Part shown: positions 1 to 8,745 of the stretch, piece after piece
Layout of the letters: each line of letters begins with the position of its first letter
Numbering within the stretch: position 1 is the first letter of the stretch
Assembly (NCBI GenBank): GCA_014529385.2
Contig: CM043967.1
Coordinates: 88,275,278-88,339,277 of the forward strand
Direction: 5' to 3'
Origin: Adiantum capillus-veneris
Taxonomy: Eukaryota; Streptophyta; Polypodiopsida; Polypodiales; Pteridaceae
DNA: 64,000 bases
The notes under the pieces: model-generated
Told to the model about the DNA's origin: nothing
The model's input: only the letters and a program-made list of their open reading frames with translations
Database searches by the model: none
Translations under genes and position numbers: made by a program

Positions 1-51
1 AGAAGGAGAAAGTAAAATAGAGTTATGCTAGGATGGAGAATCTTGTAATTC

Positions 52-832
52 CTATAATGTTTGTTTTACAACAGTTTCATGTTGCTCTATAGAATTAAAA
101 TTGAGAGCACTTTGCTCGTTAGATTTGTTAACACTTTGTTTATCAGTAGAATTCATTGCACTTTGCATACCATTAAAATTCATTGCACTTTGCATACCAT
201 TACTAGAATTCATTGCACTTTGCATACCATTCCTAGAATACACCGCACTTTGCTCTTGAGAATTTAGAAGACTTGGAGACAAGCAGTAACACAAAAAGAC
301 TTCATCTATTAAATTTGCTTTCTGCAAAATAGAAAGATCGGCTGTACATATAAGCACATGTTTACCATTGTCCATAAAGGATAAGGAGTTGTGTTGATAA
401 CTAGTGTGCAATGTGTTTCCTAACCATGTAGCCACTCCCGTCCTAAAACTACATCAGCACGGTCCATGTTCATAACTTGGAAGTCAAGGGTCATGGTATG
501 ATCTTGAACAATAAGCTCAACCCTTGAACTACCGTGTCCCATACTTCTTTATCATTCCTAGACATCTGCTCCACCACATACTTGTGAGAGCAAGGAGTCT
601 GTGTAAGCTTCAATTTCTTGACTAGCTTATAGTTCAAGAAGTTATGAGTTGCACCATCATCCATTAAAATACAAACACGTTGTCCGTCAATAGTGCCATG
701 CATGTGAATCAAATCATGGGGGCCAAAGGTGGTGGGCTGCAACATTGAAGCAGGCACACAACACTTGTGATTTTCTTCCCTATGAAGAACCTCTATAGCA
801 CAATATTTAGGAGATGAATCTAATGTGAGGCG
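52..832 (-). pseudogene. pol: T1 pol fragment: retropepsin and protease-RT linker
   Basis: Read from 832 down to 52. The segment after the N1 insertion continues the Gag-Pol frame, then shows a retropepsin-like domain with the flap-side motif LMDDGATHNFL at about 640-670. Known Ty3 proteases have DSG or DTG here, so this copy has DDG. The protease ends with the conserved VVLGREWL at about 430-455. A one-base frameshift there moves the frame to the following linker (WLGNTLHTSYQH...), which normally leads into RT. The linker carries a short tandem repeat (145-260). No RT motif is reached before the window edge. Family assignment is firm; activity is excluded by the frameshift. Confidence 0.8.
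145..260 (-). repeat. Coding minisatellite in T1 pol
   Basis: Three to four copies of a 24-36 bp unit (plus strand attcattgcactttgcatac) encode repeats of NGMQSAMN(S/F) on the minus strand. Unit lengths are multiples of three, so the frame is kept. It lies between protease and the expected RT. Confidence 0.8.
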
Positions 833-972
833 TGTTGAGAGAGAAGGAGAGCACAGAAATAGAACCCCAAAGTGTGTAGAATACACACATGAGATGATGT
901 ATATATAGAGGGGACCTGAGTGCCATATATAGAGAAGCCATACATTGAGTAGCTTCACATATAAGCTCAACA
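833..972 (-). repeat. N1 3' LTR (140 bp)
   Basis: On the minus strand it runs TGTTGAGCTTATATGT ... CTCTCAACA, preceded by the purine tract GAGCGGGGG at 973-981 (polypurine tract, PPT). It contains a TATA-like tatatatag and a degenerate CT-rich end. It is the inverted counterpart of 3510-3670. Confidence 0.8.
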
Positions 973-999
973 CCCCCGCTCAAATAAGGGTCCCTAACT

Positions 1000-1660
1000 G
1001 TGGATGAAAAAACCCTTGGGGGATCAAGGGAAAAACCCAGAGCTCTATATACACCCACCGTTATATTATAAAAATCATTGAATATAGAAATGTTCATGAG
1101 GAGCTACATCACTCCTTTTACAATGAATATTTTATGAGGAGCTACATCACTCCTTTTACAATGAATGTTTTATGAGGAGTTACATTACTCCTATCCTATC
1201 AAATACAATAATGAATACAAAGGTTCAATAAAGAGGTGTAAAGGCTATCGATTAGCTCGTAATCAGAAGTGTCTCCATGAATCTGCTATGTAGCTTGTCA
1301 TCACTATCGTATCACCAAACATATCTTCATGTTGTCATCAATATGACATCACCAAACATATCTTCATAAATCTTTTATTGTCACCAAGTTTGTCTTCATA
1401 AAATCAATTCTTTGATGAATCCTACATAGATCATAGACTAAAAAAAAACATAGTCATGAAAATTATTAGCATCGTTAGTGAAATAATTTACGTTCACAAT
1501 GCCATAAGAGATGGTTCGCGATGCCACTCTTTTGACGACATATATACGCACGAAAACATATGGTACATAGAGTATGAACGTAAAAGTACAAGATGCGTGA
1601 TTACGTGATGCAAATGATATGTGTATATACTACATAAAACAACATTTATCAACGTAGTGA
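1000..1660. other. N1 internal AT-rich non-coding DNA
   Basis: After about 63 bp matching the inverse of 3440-3509, the stretch is AT-rich with short direct repeats: ttttatgaggagctacatca recurs at about 1090, 1130 and 1170, and tcaccaaacatatcttcat recurs at about 1310 and 1350. No reading frame of interest was seen. Confidence 0.6.
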
Positions 1661-1664
1661 TCAA

Positions 1665-2135
1665 TGAATATCATCAAAGTATTAACAAAACATCATCATT
1701 GTATCAATAAAAATGAATAAATCATCATGGTATCAACAAAAAGCATCATGATATCATCGAAAATAATCATTGTATCAACGAAACAACATCATGGCATCAC
1801 CGAGACTAACCATGGTATCAGCGAAACAACATCATGGTATCACCAAGAATAACCATGGTATCAACGAAACAACATCATGGTATCACCGAGAATAACCATG
1901 GTATCAACGAAACAGCATCATGGTATCAACAAAAATCACCATGGAATTAACGAAATATCATCATGGAATCACCGAGAATAATCATGCATGGTATCAACGA
2001 AACATCATCATGGCATCACCGAGAATAACCATGGTATCAATGAAATATCATCATGGTATCAACAAAAATCACCATGACCAAAGTACTAACAAAACATCAT
2101 CATGGTACCATCAAAATCACTATGGTATCAACGAG
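1665..2135 (+). repeat. Minisatellite of 21/22-bp units (43-bp pair)
   Basis: About 20 units alternate between catggtatcaacgaaacaac-like and catggtatcaccgagaataa-like forms. Successive catggtatca starts at 1811, 1833 and 1854 give 22 + 21 bp. The core catggtatca resembles the LTR/PBS junction of N1 itself (caacatggtatcagag at 3666-3681). Confidence 0.8.
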
Positions 2136-2379
2136 AAATTATCAATAAAATGACGTAAACTATATCCCTAAAAGAATAATTATACGAGAATCAATGAACG
2201 AGTATATCATATAACAAAAGATCATGTACCAACGTAGCTCGATAGAATTTGGACGATCATCAACTGCTCGACTAAATCGGAACGATATGTAACTGGCTTC
2301 TGCAGCAAAGTCACGTCAGTAACAAATATATGATTGATGAAGAAAAAATATAATTGAGAAGTTTTCAATTATGAGAAAA

Positions 2380-3450
2380 ATCAAAAGCAAAAAGTAAAAT
2401 TTTGCTTTTCAAACATATTCGCAGTCCAAGACGATAACCCAAAATCGGTCTAGAATTTAGAGAAACTTTCTTCTGCAAAGTTATAGACCACATCGATTAC
2501 GATGGCTTAAGAAAATAGTTTCTCATCGATTTCGATGCTTGCAGCGGCTAGTTTCTTCTACAAAGTTGTAGACCACATTGATTCCGGTCCCTTCCACGGG
2601 TAGTTTTTGCAAAATCGTTTTCAATTAGCAGAAAAATCAAAAACATAAAACGAAACTTGCTTTTCGGACATGTACGCAGTCCGCGAACGATAACTCAAAC
2701 TCGATGCAGAATTTGAAAAAACTTCCTTCTGCAAAGTTGTAGACTACATGGATTCCGATCCCTTTAGCGGGTAGTTTCTGCAAAATCGTTTTCAATTAGC
2801 AGAGAAATCAAAAACAAAAAGCGAAAGTTGCTTTTCAGGTATGTACTCAGTCCGCGAACGATAACTCAAAATTGATGTAGAATTAAAAAAAACTTCCTTC
2901 TTCAAAGTTGTGGACCAGATCGATTCCAGTCCCTCAAGCTAGTAGTTTCTGCAAAATCGTTTTCAATTAGCAGAGAAATAAAAAACAAAAAGCGAAAGTT
3001 GCTTTTCAGGTATGTACGCAGTCCGCGAACGACAACTCAAAATTGATGCAGAATTAAAAAAAACTTCTTTCTACAAAGTTGTAGACCACATTGAGTCCGG
3101 TCCCTTGCGTGAGTAGTTTCTGCAAAATCGTTTTCAATTAGCAGATAAAAAAAAAACAAAAAGCGAAAGTTGCTTTTCAGGTACGTACGCAGTCCGCGAA
3201 CGATAACTCAAAATTGGTGCAGAATTTGAAAAAACTTTCTTTTGCAAAGTTGTAGACCACATCGATTCCGGTCTCTTTCTCGGGTAGTTTCTGCAAAATC
3301 GTTTTCAATTAGCAGAGAAATAATTAAAAACAAAAATCAAAAGTTGCTTTTCAGGTATGTACGCAGTCCGTGAACGATAACTCAAAATTACTGCAGAATT
3401 TGAAAAAACTTCCTTTTGCAAAGTTGTAGACCACATCGATTCCGGTCTTT
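2380..3450 (+). repeat. Tandem array with a 171-bp unit
   Basis: The marker gcaaaatcg occurs at 2609, 2780, 2951, 3122 and 3293, exactly 171 bp apart. The marker cagtcc occurs at 2677, 2848, 3019, 3190 and 3363. A more diverged first unit starts near 2400 and carries an extra internal duplication of about 84 bp. Conserved parts of the unit include gcaaagttgtagaccacat, cgattccggtcc and gcttttcaggtatgtac. No coding frame. Confidence 0.9.
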
Positions 3451-3509
3451 TCCCTTGAGCCCCCAAGGGTTTTTTAATCCACAGTTAGGGACCTTCATTT
3501 GAGTGGGGG

Positions 3510-3610
3510 TGTTGAGCTATATATAGTATCTCTATATATAGCACCCTGGTCCCCTCTATATAAACTTATCTCGTGTGATCAATACACACAATTTGGGGTT
3601 CTATTTCTCT

Positions 3611-3669
<59 letters not shown>

Positions 3670-3670
3670 A
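3510..3670 (+). repeat. N1 internal LTR in inverted (plus) orientation, 161 bp
   Basis: Runs TGTTGAGCTATATATAG ... CTCTCAACA. A purine tract GAGTGGGGG (3501-3509) precedes it, as for a 3' LTR. A PBS (3671-3682) follows it, as for a 5' LTR. Its last third is a pure CT run. Confidence 0.85.
3610..3666. repeat. (CT)n microsatellite inside the N1 LTR
   Basis: Uninterrupted CT dinucleotides for about 57 bp. The homologous part of the other N1 LTR (833-860) has only a short imperfect CT/GA tract, so the run expanded in this copy. Confidence 0.95.
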
Positions 3671-3682
3671 TGGTATCAGAGA
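3671..3682 (+). other. Primer-binding site, initiator tRNA-Met type
   Basis: TGGTATCAGAGA directly follows the LTR end CA. Eleven of 12 bases match the canonical plant initiator-Met PBS TGGTATCAGAGC. Confidence 0.85.
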
Positions 3683-4050
3683 AAGATCCAAAGAGTATGC
3701 AGGCATCGATAGAAGAAGCTAAGTCTTTCGTTCTTTTCAGTTTACAATTGCATATCGTTTCCAAGTTTAATTTAAGTTTACGTTGATCTGTTACGTATCG
3801 TAAGAGCCGACACGTAGTAATGATCCTCTTCTAAGTCTGCTTGATGGGATACTATTCGCATCTGTGTTTATTTGTGCAAGCTTAAACAAGGGCAGTAAGC
3901 AACGCTCGTAGCTTTGTTTGTAGCTAGTTCATGGGCACTTGAAGCATAGCGGCGTGTGAACTCGGCCACAAGGGCCTGCCACATCAGTAACCACAAACAC
4001 CATCCACGACTGACGATGACCAGGACAGGCGAGATGATGTGCTACCGACA
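3683..4050 (+). other. N1 leader-like non-coding segment
   Basis: About 370 bp after the PBS with no convincing reading frame. It stops where the 16-bp LTR terminus acatataagctcaaca (4051-4066) begins. Confidence 0.5.
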
Positions 4051-4066
4051 ACATATAAGCTCAACA

Positions 4067-5200
4067 AGGCGTTGCACCATGTGCATGGTCTTTTCTTTGC
4101 CTTGCAAAAGAGGACAATCTTTCTTGTTATGTTGGTCCGAAAGACATCTAAAACACAAATTGTGTTTCTTTGCACGCTCAAAATTAGCAATACTGAGAGA
4201 CCCACTCGCAGTATCTCGTGATTGCTTAGGCTTCTTAGCCTCTTGTGGGCGTGGAGAGGTAGATTATCTCGTATTCCTCTTGGAACATGTGGGAGATCTA
4301 CCTCTCCATTGGATCTTAGCCACATTGCTCTTAACAAAAGTATTCTTAGAGTAGGGAACATTTCCTTTCCTCTCTTGGTCATCATCATATCTTTGCGCAT
4401 GATTGATGGCTTCTTCCAAAGTTTTTGGATGTTGGGTCTTGACATGAAGACGATAGTCTTTGTTAAGACCCCTATTAAAACCCCGTATCTTTTGGAATTC
4501 ATCTAGACCTTCTAGTTTTAATATGATTTCCCGATACTTCAAAAGGTATTGTGTGAGAGAGAGGCCAAACATGCGGCATGCATCCCATGCTAACGAATTC
4601 TTATCTTCTTCATTGGAGTCCAAAAACCCTTTGGAGAAAGAAGCTTGAAATGCAGCCCAAGACGAGGACGAGCATCTATTGAAAATGTCATCCACCACTT
4701 ATAGGCCTTGCCTTTAAGAGATAGACTTGTTTCCACAGCCTTCTTTATATCCGGGGTGTGTCTCAATCTATGAATATCACTCCATTTGTGTAAGAACGTA
4801 TTGAATTTTGGTTTTATTTGTTTTGCAAGGCAGATGTGGTTCTTTGATCCTATTCGCTACTTATCTATTTGCCATTGTATGTTATTGGAAGGTTCAACGC
4901 CTTTGGTCATAACTGGCTCGCATCCTTGTTGCAATCACGCTCTTCCTTGTGAAACTCAGGAATGGTGATATCCTTAAGTAATGCATTGCTACCTTTTGCA
5001 TATTCTGGAGCACTTGTCTCTTGGACTCCTTGAGTCATGCGAGCTTGGTTCCCTTGAACCCTGCCACTTGTGGCTCCTTGAGTCGTCTGTGAATTCAGAA
5101 ATTTCACAAGTAACTCCGTAAGATGGTAACATTTACATTGAGTGCAGAGAGGTTGCTTTCAAGTACTCTTTGTCAATGTTCCAAAGTCTTGAAAGAAGCC
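4067..5200 (-). pseudogene. gag: T1 gag, middle and C-terminal part
   Basis: Read from 5200 down to 4067. A retrotransposon Gag (capsid-like) region is recognisable from about 4800 to 4300: a segment ending in KGKAYKWW (near 4690), then WAAFQASFSKGFLDS, LTQYLLKYREIILKLEGL, FNRGLNKDYRLHVK and LEEAINHAQRYDDD. A zinc knuckle CFRCLSDQHNKKDC (CX2CX4HX4C) lies at about 4115-4160, one frameshift downstream of the capsid part. The N-terminal side (about 5107-4907) is Q/T/G-rich linker. In-frame stops such as TGA near 5175 and 5103, and at least two frameshifts, disable it. The 5' end of the gene is beyond C1 at 7332-7469; the 3' end continues beyond N1 at 832. Confidence 0.8.
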
Positions 5201-5205
5201 ATATC

Positions 5206-5527
5206 TGTTGAGATATCGAGCTCTACACCTTGAGCTGGCATCCACTACGGGTCTTGGCCGCTTACGGCATTTACTCACTGGCGCGTTAGGTGACTGACAC
5301 GGAGGATCTCTGCCAGTGATTCTACAGCTGGACTACACTTATAGTGCCAGCCTAGTACGTTTCTAGCGAGTTCACACTTACTGACCGCATGTACATATGT
5401 GCTACTTTTCAGCTTTAGCACTTAGTCATTTTATACTCTCTTTTCTGTGAAGAAGAAGAAGAAGCTTTCCATCTCTGTGTGCTTTGTGCTTATCTTGTGT
5501 AGCTCTCTTGCATCCTCATTCTTTACA
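5206..5527 (+). repeat. C1 5' LTR
   Basis: TGTTGAGATATCGAG ... CATTCTTTACA, 322 bp, followed at once by the PBS TGGTATCAGAGC (5528-5539). The 3' half has a GAAGAAGAAGAAG tract. About a dozen differences from the 3' LTR were counted by eye. Confidence 0.92.
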
Positions 5528-5539
5528 TGGTATCAGAGC
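5528..5539 (+). other. C1 primer-binding site
   Basis: TGGTATCAGAGC is a perfect match to the plant initiator tRNA-Met type PBS and begins on the base after the LTR. Confidence 0.9.
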
Positions 5540-5609
5540 CTGGTGCAGGCAAGAGAGGCTAAGAGAGCAAGAGCATCACAACCCCTTTGTTTGCAATCCA
5601 CGACCAGAT

Positions 5610-6584
5610 GCAGAAGGAGACAATGAAAAGGAACCAGAGATTCCCGAGGCAAATGCTACAGCAGAACAAAGGAAATCTTTGAGGGACTGGCAACAAGGCC
5701 AGAGCAAAGTGATGTATTGGATTTCTATGAGCATCACAAATGGCATGATGGGATATCTACAGGATGCTGAAACCCCCGCCATTGCATGGAGAAACTTAGG
5801 CAGAGTGTTCGAGGTGAACACCAAGGCCAGGAAGCTTCAACTAAAGTCGGAGCTAAATCAGGTTAAGAGGAACAACCTCTCAATCAATGATTATGCCTTG
5901 AAGATCAAGAGTATCATTGAGGCTCTTGGATCTATTAAAGTCTCAGTGGAAGACGATGACATTGTCCGTGCATGCTTGGATGGTCTAGGAGATGAGTATG
6001 TACATTTTAGGTCTTCCATGAATACAAGAGACGACATCCCCGTGTTCCAAGATTTGATTTCTATGCTTATTCTTGAGGAGAAGAACCTTGACACATCTTC
6101 TTCTCATGGCAGAAATAATTCTGAACAGGCCTTCTATTCTAACTCCAACAGAGGTAGAGGTAGAGGTAGAGGTAGAGGTAGAGGTCGTGGTCGAGGCCCA
6201 AGGGGTTGCAGGGGCCAATTTCTGGAAGGTCAATCAAATCAAAACAATACAGGTGGCAGGGGAAACCAGTCTCAAGGCAGGGGGAGTCAAAGAGGTCGTG
6301 GTGCAGGATCAAGCAGATAGCAACATACTCCAGATAGCAGAGAATGTTGGACTTGTGGTGAAATAGGTCACATGTCACGTGACTGTCCAAAGGGAAAAGC
6401 AAGTGGAAAGAGAGAACAGGGAAACTATGCATCTACTAGCAGAGATGCAGATGACAACAAAAACGAGCGCATGTTTGTTATGCAGCATGTAATGAATACA
6501 ATGACTGCAGAGAATTCCACCCAAGATGATGTTTGGTATGTGGATTCAGGTGCCTCTAATCACATGACGTCTCGTAGAGAGTGG
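5610..6584 (+). pseudogene. gag: C1 gag with start of protease
   Basis: In frame from about 5610 the segment encodes the Copia Gag domain of the UBN2 type (VMYWISMSITNGMMGYL, IAWRNLGRVFEVNTKARKLQLKSEL, YALKIKSIIEALGSI, VRACLDGLGDEYVHFRSS). An arginine-glycine tract built on GAGGTA repeats follows (about 6150-6195), then an in-frame TAG at 6318-6320. Beyond it lie the zinc knuckle CWTCGEIGHMSRDC (about 6349-6390) and the protease motif WYVDSGASNHMTS (about 6535-6575). The Gag N-terminus present in C4 is missing; the leader joins directly to the EGDNEKEPE region. The frame then enters the RNase H sequence out of phase. Confidence 0.85.
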
Positions 6585-7004
6585 CTTCATGTTCTCTTTT
6601 GGGAGTGCTGCTGTTACTTGGAGCAGCAAAAAGCAGCCTACGGTTGCTTTATCGAGCATAGAGGCCGAGTACAGAGGTGCAGCAGTTGCGGCGTGCGAGG
6701 TAGTTTGGCTACGCACATTACTTGAGGACTTGGGAGTGTAGGTGGACCAACAGATTTTCATCCATTGTGACAACCTCAGCAGCATGCAGTTGGCTAGGAA
6801 CCCAGTGTTCCATGCCAGGACCAAACACATAGAGGTCCATTACCACTACGTTCGAGAGGGAGTGTTGGCGGGCGACATCGACTTGGTCTACGTCAGCACA
6901 GGGGAGCAGATAGCGGATATCTTTACCAAGGCCCTTGGGGCTGAGAAGCTTCGACGTTTCCGGACTATGCTTGGACTCTGCGACATGCAAAGCTCGAGGG
7001 GGAG
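6585..7004 (+). pseudogene. pol: C1 RNase H C-terminal part
   Basis: Encodes the end of the Copia RNase H: the SSTEAEYRG-like region (interrupted), then from about 6742 FIHCDNLSSMQLARNPVFHARTKHIEVHYHYVREGVLAGDIDLVYVST and ADIFTKALG. A one-base difference and the TAG at 6739-6741 (CAG in the duplicate at 46342) break it. The purine tract GAGGGGGAG (6996-7004) directly before the 3' LTR is the PPT. Confidence 0.85.
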
Positions 7005-7326
7005 TGTTGAGATGTCGAGATCTACACCTTGAGCTGGCATCCACTATGGGTCTTGGCCGCTTATGGCATTTACTCACTGGCGCGTTAGGTGACCGACACG
7101 GAGGATCTCTGCCAGTGATTCTACAGATGGACTACACTTATAGTGCCAGCCTAGTACGCTTCTAGTGAGTTCACACTTAGTGACCGCATGTACATATGTG
7201 CTACTTTTCAGCTTTAGCACTTAGTCATTTTGTACTCTCTTTTCTGTGAAGAAGAAGAAGAAGCTTTCCATTTCTGTGTGCTTTGTGCTTGTCTTGTGTA
7301 GCTCTCTTGCATCCTCATTCTTTACA
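7005..7326 (+). repeat. C1 3' LTR
   Basis: 322 bp, TGTTGAGATGTCGAG ... TTCTTTACA, followed by the TSD copy ATATC at 7327-7331. Confidence 0.92.
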
Positions 7327-7331
7327 ATATC

Positions 7332-7469
7332 TACAAGCCCATGATCTCCTAGATCATCATCATCATGCATATTAGTGTCAACAGCATCCGTGGTGCCGTG
7401 ATTTTGATCTACGTACTCAAAATCAAACGTGTGTGTAGGTGGGATATCTTCACTGGCCATGGTAAACAC
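7332..7469 (-). pseudogene. gag: T1 gag N-terminus
   Basis: An ATG at 7460-7462 (minus) opens MASEDIPPTHTFDFEYVDQ, then an acidic stretch (HDDDDLGDHGLVD) that runs into the C1 insertion site. It resumes at 5200 on the other side of C1. The acidic N-terminus has no recognised domain; its assignment as Gag rests on colinearity with 4067-5200. A duplicate is at 46935-47072. Confidence 0.7.
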
Positions 7470-7839
7470 ACACTAATGCAAAGAGAGAAAAAAAAAACGA
7501 CAAACTTGTACCTTGAGAAATTGAAGTCTTTGTGTTTTGTATGCTCCGCGATTTGCGTTGCATGAGAACCTCACCTTGCGAGTATTTGACCGCTTCACTT
7601 GTTGTTCGTTGTAAGAACACCTTTGATGATTCTTTACAAAAACTCGTCGTTTTTGTGAAGGCTTTTCTTCACTTTTAAGCTACCTCCTTGAGGAAAATTT
7701 TTTTTTGGGCGGAAAACTTGTTTTCCTCCAAGAAGTGAAAAGGAAGGGTGAAGCTACTTCCTTGAAGTTTGAAGCTTTCCCTTTCCTTATAGTTTTCCTT
7801 TGAACACAAGTAGACTATCTATCCTTGTTATACACAATA
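7470..7839. other. Probable T1 leader/5' LTR remnant
   Basis: Non-coding, AT-rich. It carries two related segments, aagctacctccttgagg (about 7678) and aagctacttccttgaag (about 7751), on either side of an A/T tract, with cttgaggaaaa and ttttcctccaag as imperfect inverted arms. No clean LTR ends or PBS. Confidence 0.4.
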
Positions 7840-7915
7840 AGAGCCAATAGCTTGATGGTAAAGTGTTGTCCTCTTACCCTCATGGGTTGGGTTCAACCCT
7901 CCTTTATGCAAAGGT
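7840..7915 (+). repeat. tRNA-derived, SINE-like head
   Basis: An A-box-like tagcttgatgg (7848-7858) and a B-box ggttcaaccc (7890-7899), with ctcttaccctcatgggttg between them, have the layout of the tRNA-related head of plant SINEs. There is no full tRNA cloverleaf, and no SINE tail or target duplication was found. A duplicate is at 47441-47515. Confidence 0.4.
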
Positions 7916-7989
7916 TAAGCGGGCCTTCCTATGCGCACAGCCAATGGCGCCAACGAAAGCCTTCGGAGCCTCGGTGCCGTCGAGTTGCC

Positions 7990-8745
7990 GATTGAGTTTG
8001 CCTTGGTTGTCCGCTGTGGAGGGCGTAGATGGGACGACCGCGGTCACTCCCTTTGTGAGAAAGTCATGTATGAATCCCATGCTCCTCCCTATGCGGGTCA
8101 TAGAGGCATTCAACCTACTCTTCGAGGAGTAGAGACGTACTTTTACTGGCCTACCATGAAAGTGGACATACAAGAGTATGTTTCAAAATGTGTGGTATGC
8201 CAAAAGACCGAGTATGATAGAGGGAAGCAACCTGGATAACTCTAGCCATTGCCAATCCCTAATTCACCATGGGAGAGTCTATTCATGGATTTTATCTTTG
8301 GATTACCCAAGTGAATATGGGAATATGGACAATAGTCGACAGGTTTAGCAAGCAAGCACACTTTATCCCCGTCAAGAAGACTATTAAGGCACACCAAATG
8401 GCAACTCTCTTCATATCCCAAATTTTCAAACACCATGGATTGCCAACATCCATCGTGTCAGATAGAGATCCTAGAATGACCAGTAATTTCTATAAAGGTC
8501 TCTTTGAAAATCTAGGTAAAAGATTGAATTTCTCTTCGGCCTATCACCCACAAACACATGCCCAAAGTGAGATAGCCAATCTTACGATTCTTGATCTAGT
8601 AAAGACCTATGTTACAGAAGTTGATCAATGCTCACAATGGAAAAAGTACTTACCTCTTGTAGAGTATGTGTTTAATAATACTATCCGTAGTTCTGCGGGA
8701 AAAGCACCTTTTGAAATCATAGAGGGAAGACTAAAAGTCCCTTGA
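7990..8745 (+). pseudogene. pol: T2 integrase (Ty3/gypsy) fragment
   Basis: The integrase zinc-binding domain is seen at about 8065-8205 (YESHAPPYAGHRGIQPTL ... YVSKCVVCQK: two His and two Cys in HHCC order). A catalytic-core start MDFIFGLPK lies at about 8286-8312 in one frame; a frameshift leads to VDRFSKQAHFIPVKK and then the second acidic site region (VSDRDPRMTSNFYKGLFENLG, about 8457). The AYHPQT...QSE region at about 8540-8575 holds the third catalytic position. The third-site context reads QTHAQSE here and QTDAQSE in the duplicate at 48155. The frame then stops at 8743-8745. RT and RNase H are absent upstream. Confidence 0.85.

Larger units (their letters stand above)
833..4066 (-). 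mobile_element. N1: non-coding LTR element with inverted internal LTR, TSD AGGCG
   Basis: The element begins TGTTGAG at 833 and ends CTCAACA at 4066, flanked by perfect 5-bp duplications AGGCG (828-832 and 4067-4071), and interrupts the T1 frame. Read on the minus strand it starts with only the first 16 bp of its LTR (4066-4051), then a leader and PBS in inverted orientation, a complete LTR in plus orientation (3510-3670), an internal part holding two tandem arrays, and a complete minus-oriented 3' LTR (972-833). Both complete LTRs have a purine tract plus about 63 bp of matching internal sequence on their inner side. No coding capacity was found. It looks like a TRIM/LARD-type non-autonomous element integrated as a rearranged cDNA. 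Confidence 0.8.
5206..7326 (+). mobile_element. C1: Copia retrotransposon, internally deleted, TSD ATATC
   Basis: Two 322-bp LTRs (5206-5527, 7005-7326) are flanked by perfect ATATC duplications (5201-5205, 7327-7331). The 1.48-kb interior keeps the PBS, part of gag and the end of RNase H. Compared with C4 it lacks the Gag N-terminus and everything from just after the protease DSGA motif to the RNase H C-terminal part. The second deletion joint is at gagtgg (6579-6584), a hexamer present at both parental sites in C4. The copy at 44814-46929 has the same joints because it is a duplicate. It interrupts the T1 gag N-terminus. Confidence 0.92.
1..7840 (-). mobile_element. T1: Ty3/gypsy LTR retrotransposon remnant, interrupted twice
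   Basis: Minus-strand Gag and protease segments lie at 7469-7332, 5200-4067 and 832-52. They read as one element once two later insertions are removed: C1 (5206-7326, TSD ATATC) and N1 (833-4066, TSD AGGCG). Across N1 the coding frame rejoins exactly when one AGGCG copy is removed, which confirms the order of events. The element runs off the left edge, so RT, RNase H and integrase are not visible here. A leader or 5' LTR should lie at about 7470-7840, but I could not find clean TG...CA ends or a PBS. Stops and frameshifts show it is dead. Confidence 0.85.

Noticed and set aside
1665-2135. CRISPR-like array
   Set aside because: Units are contiguous or near-identical without unique spacers, and the context is a plant retroelement.
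2380-3450. Centromeric alpha-satellite because of the 171-bp period
   Set aside because: The unit sequence has no such similarity; the equal length is coincidental.
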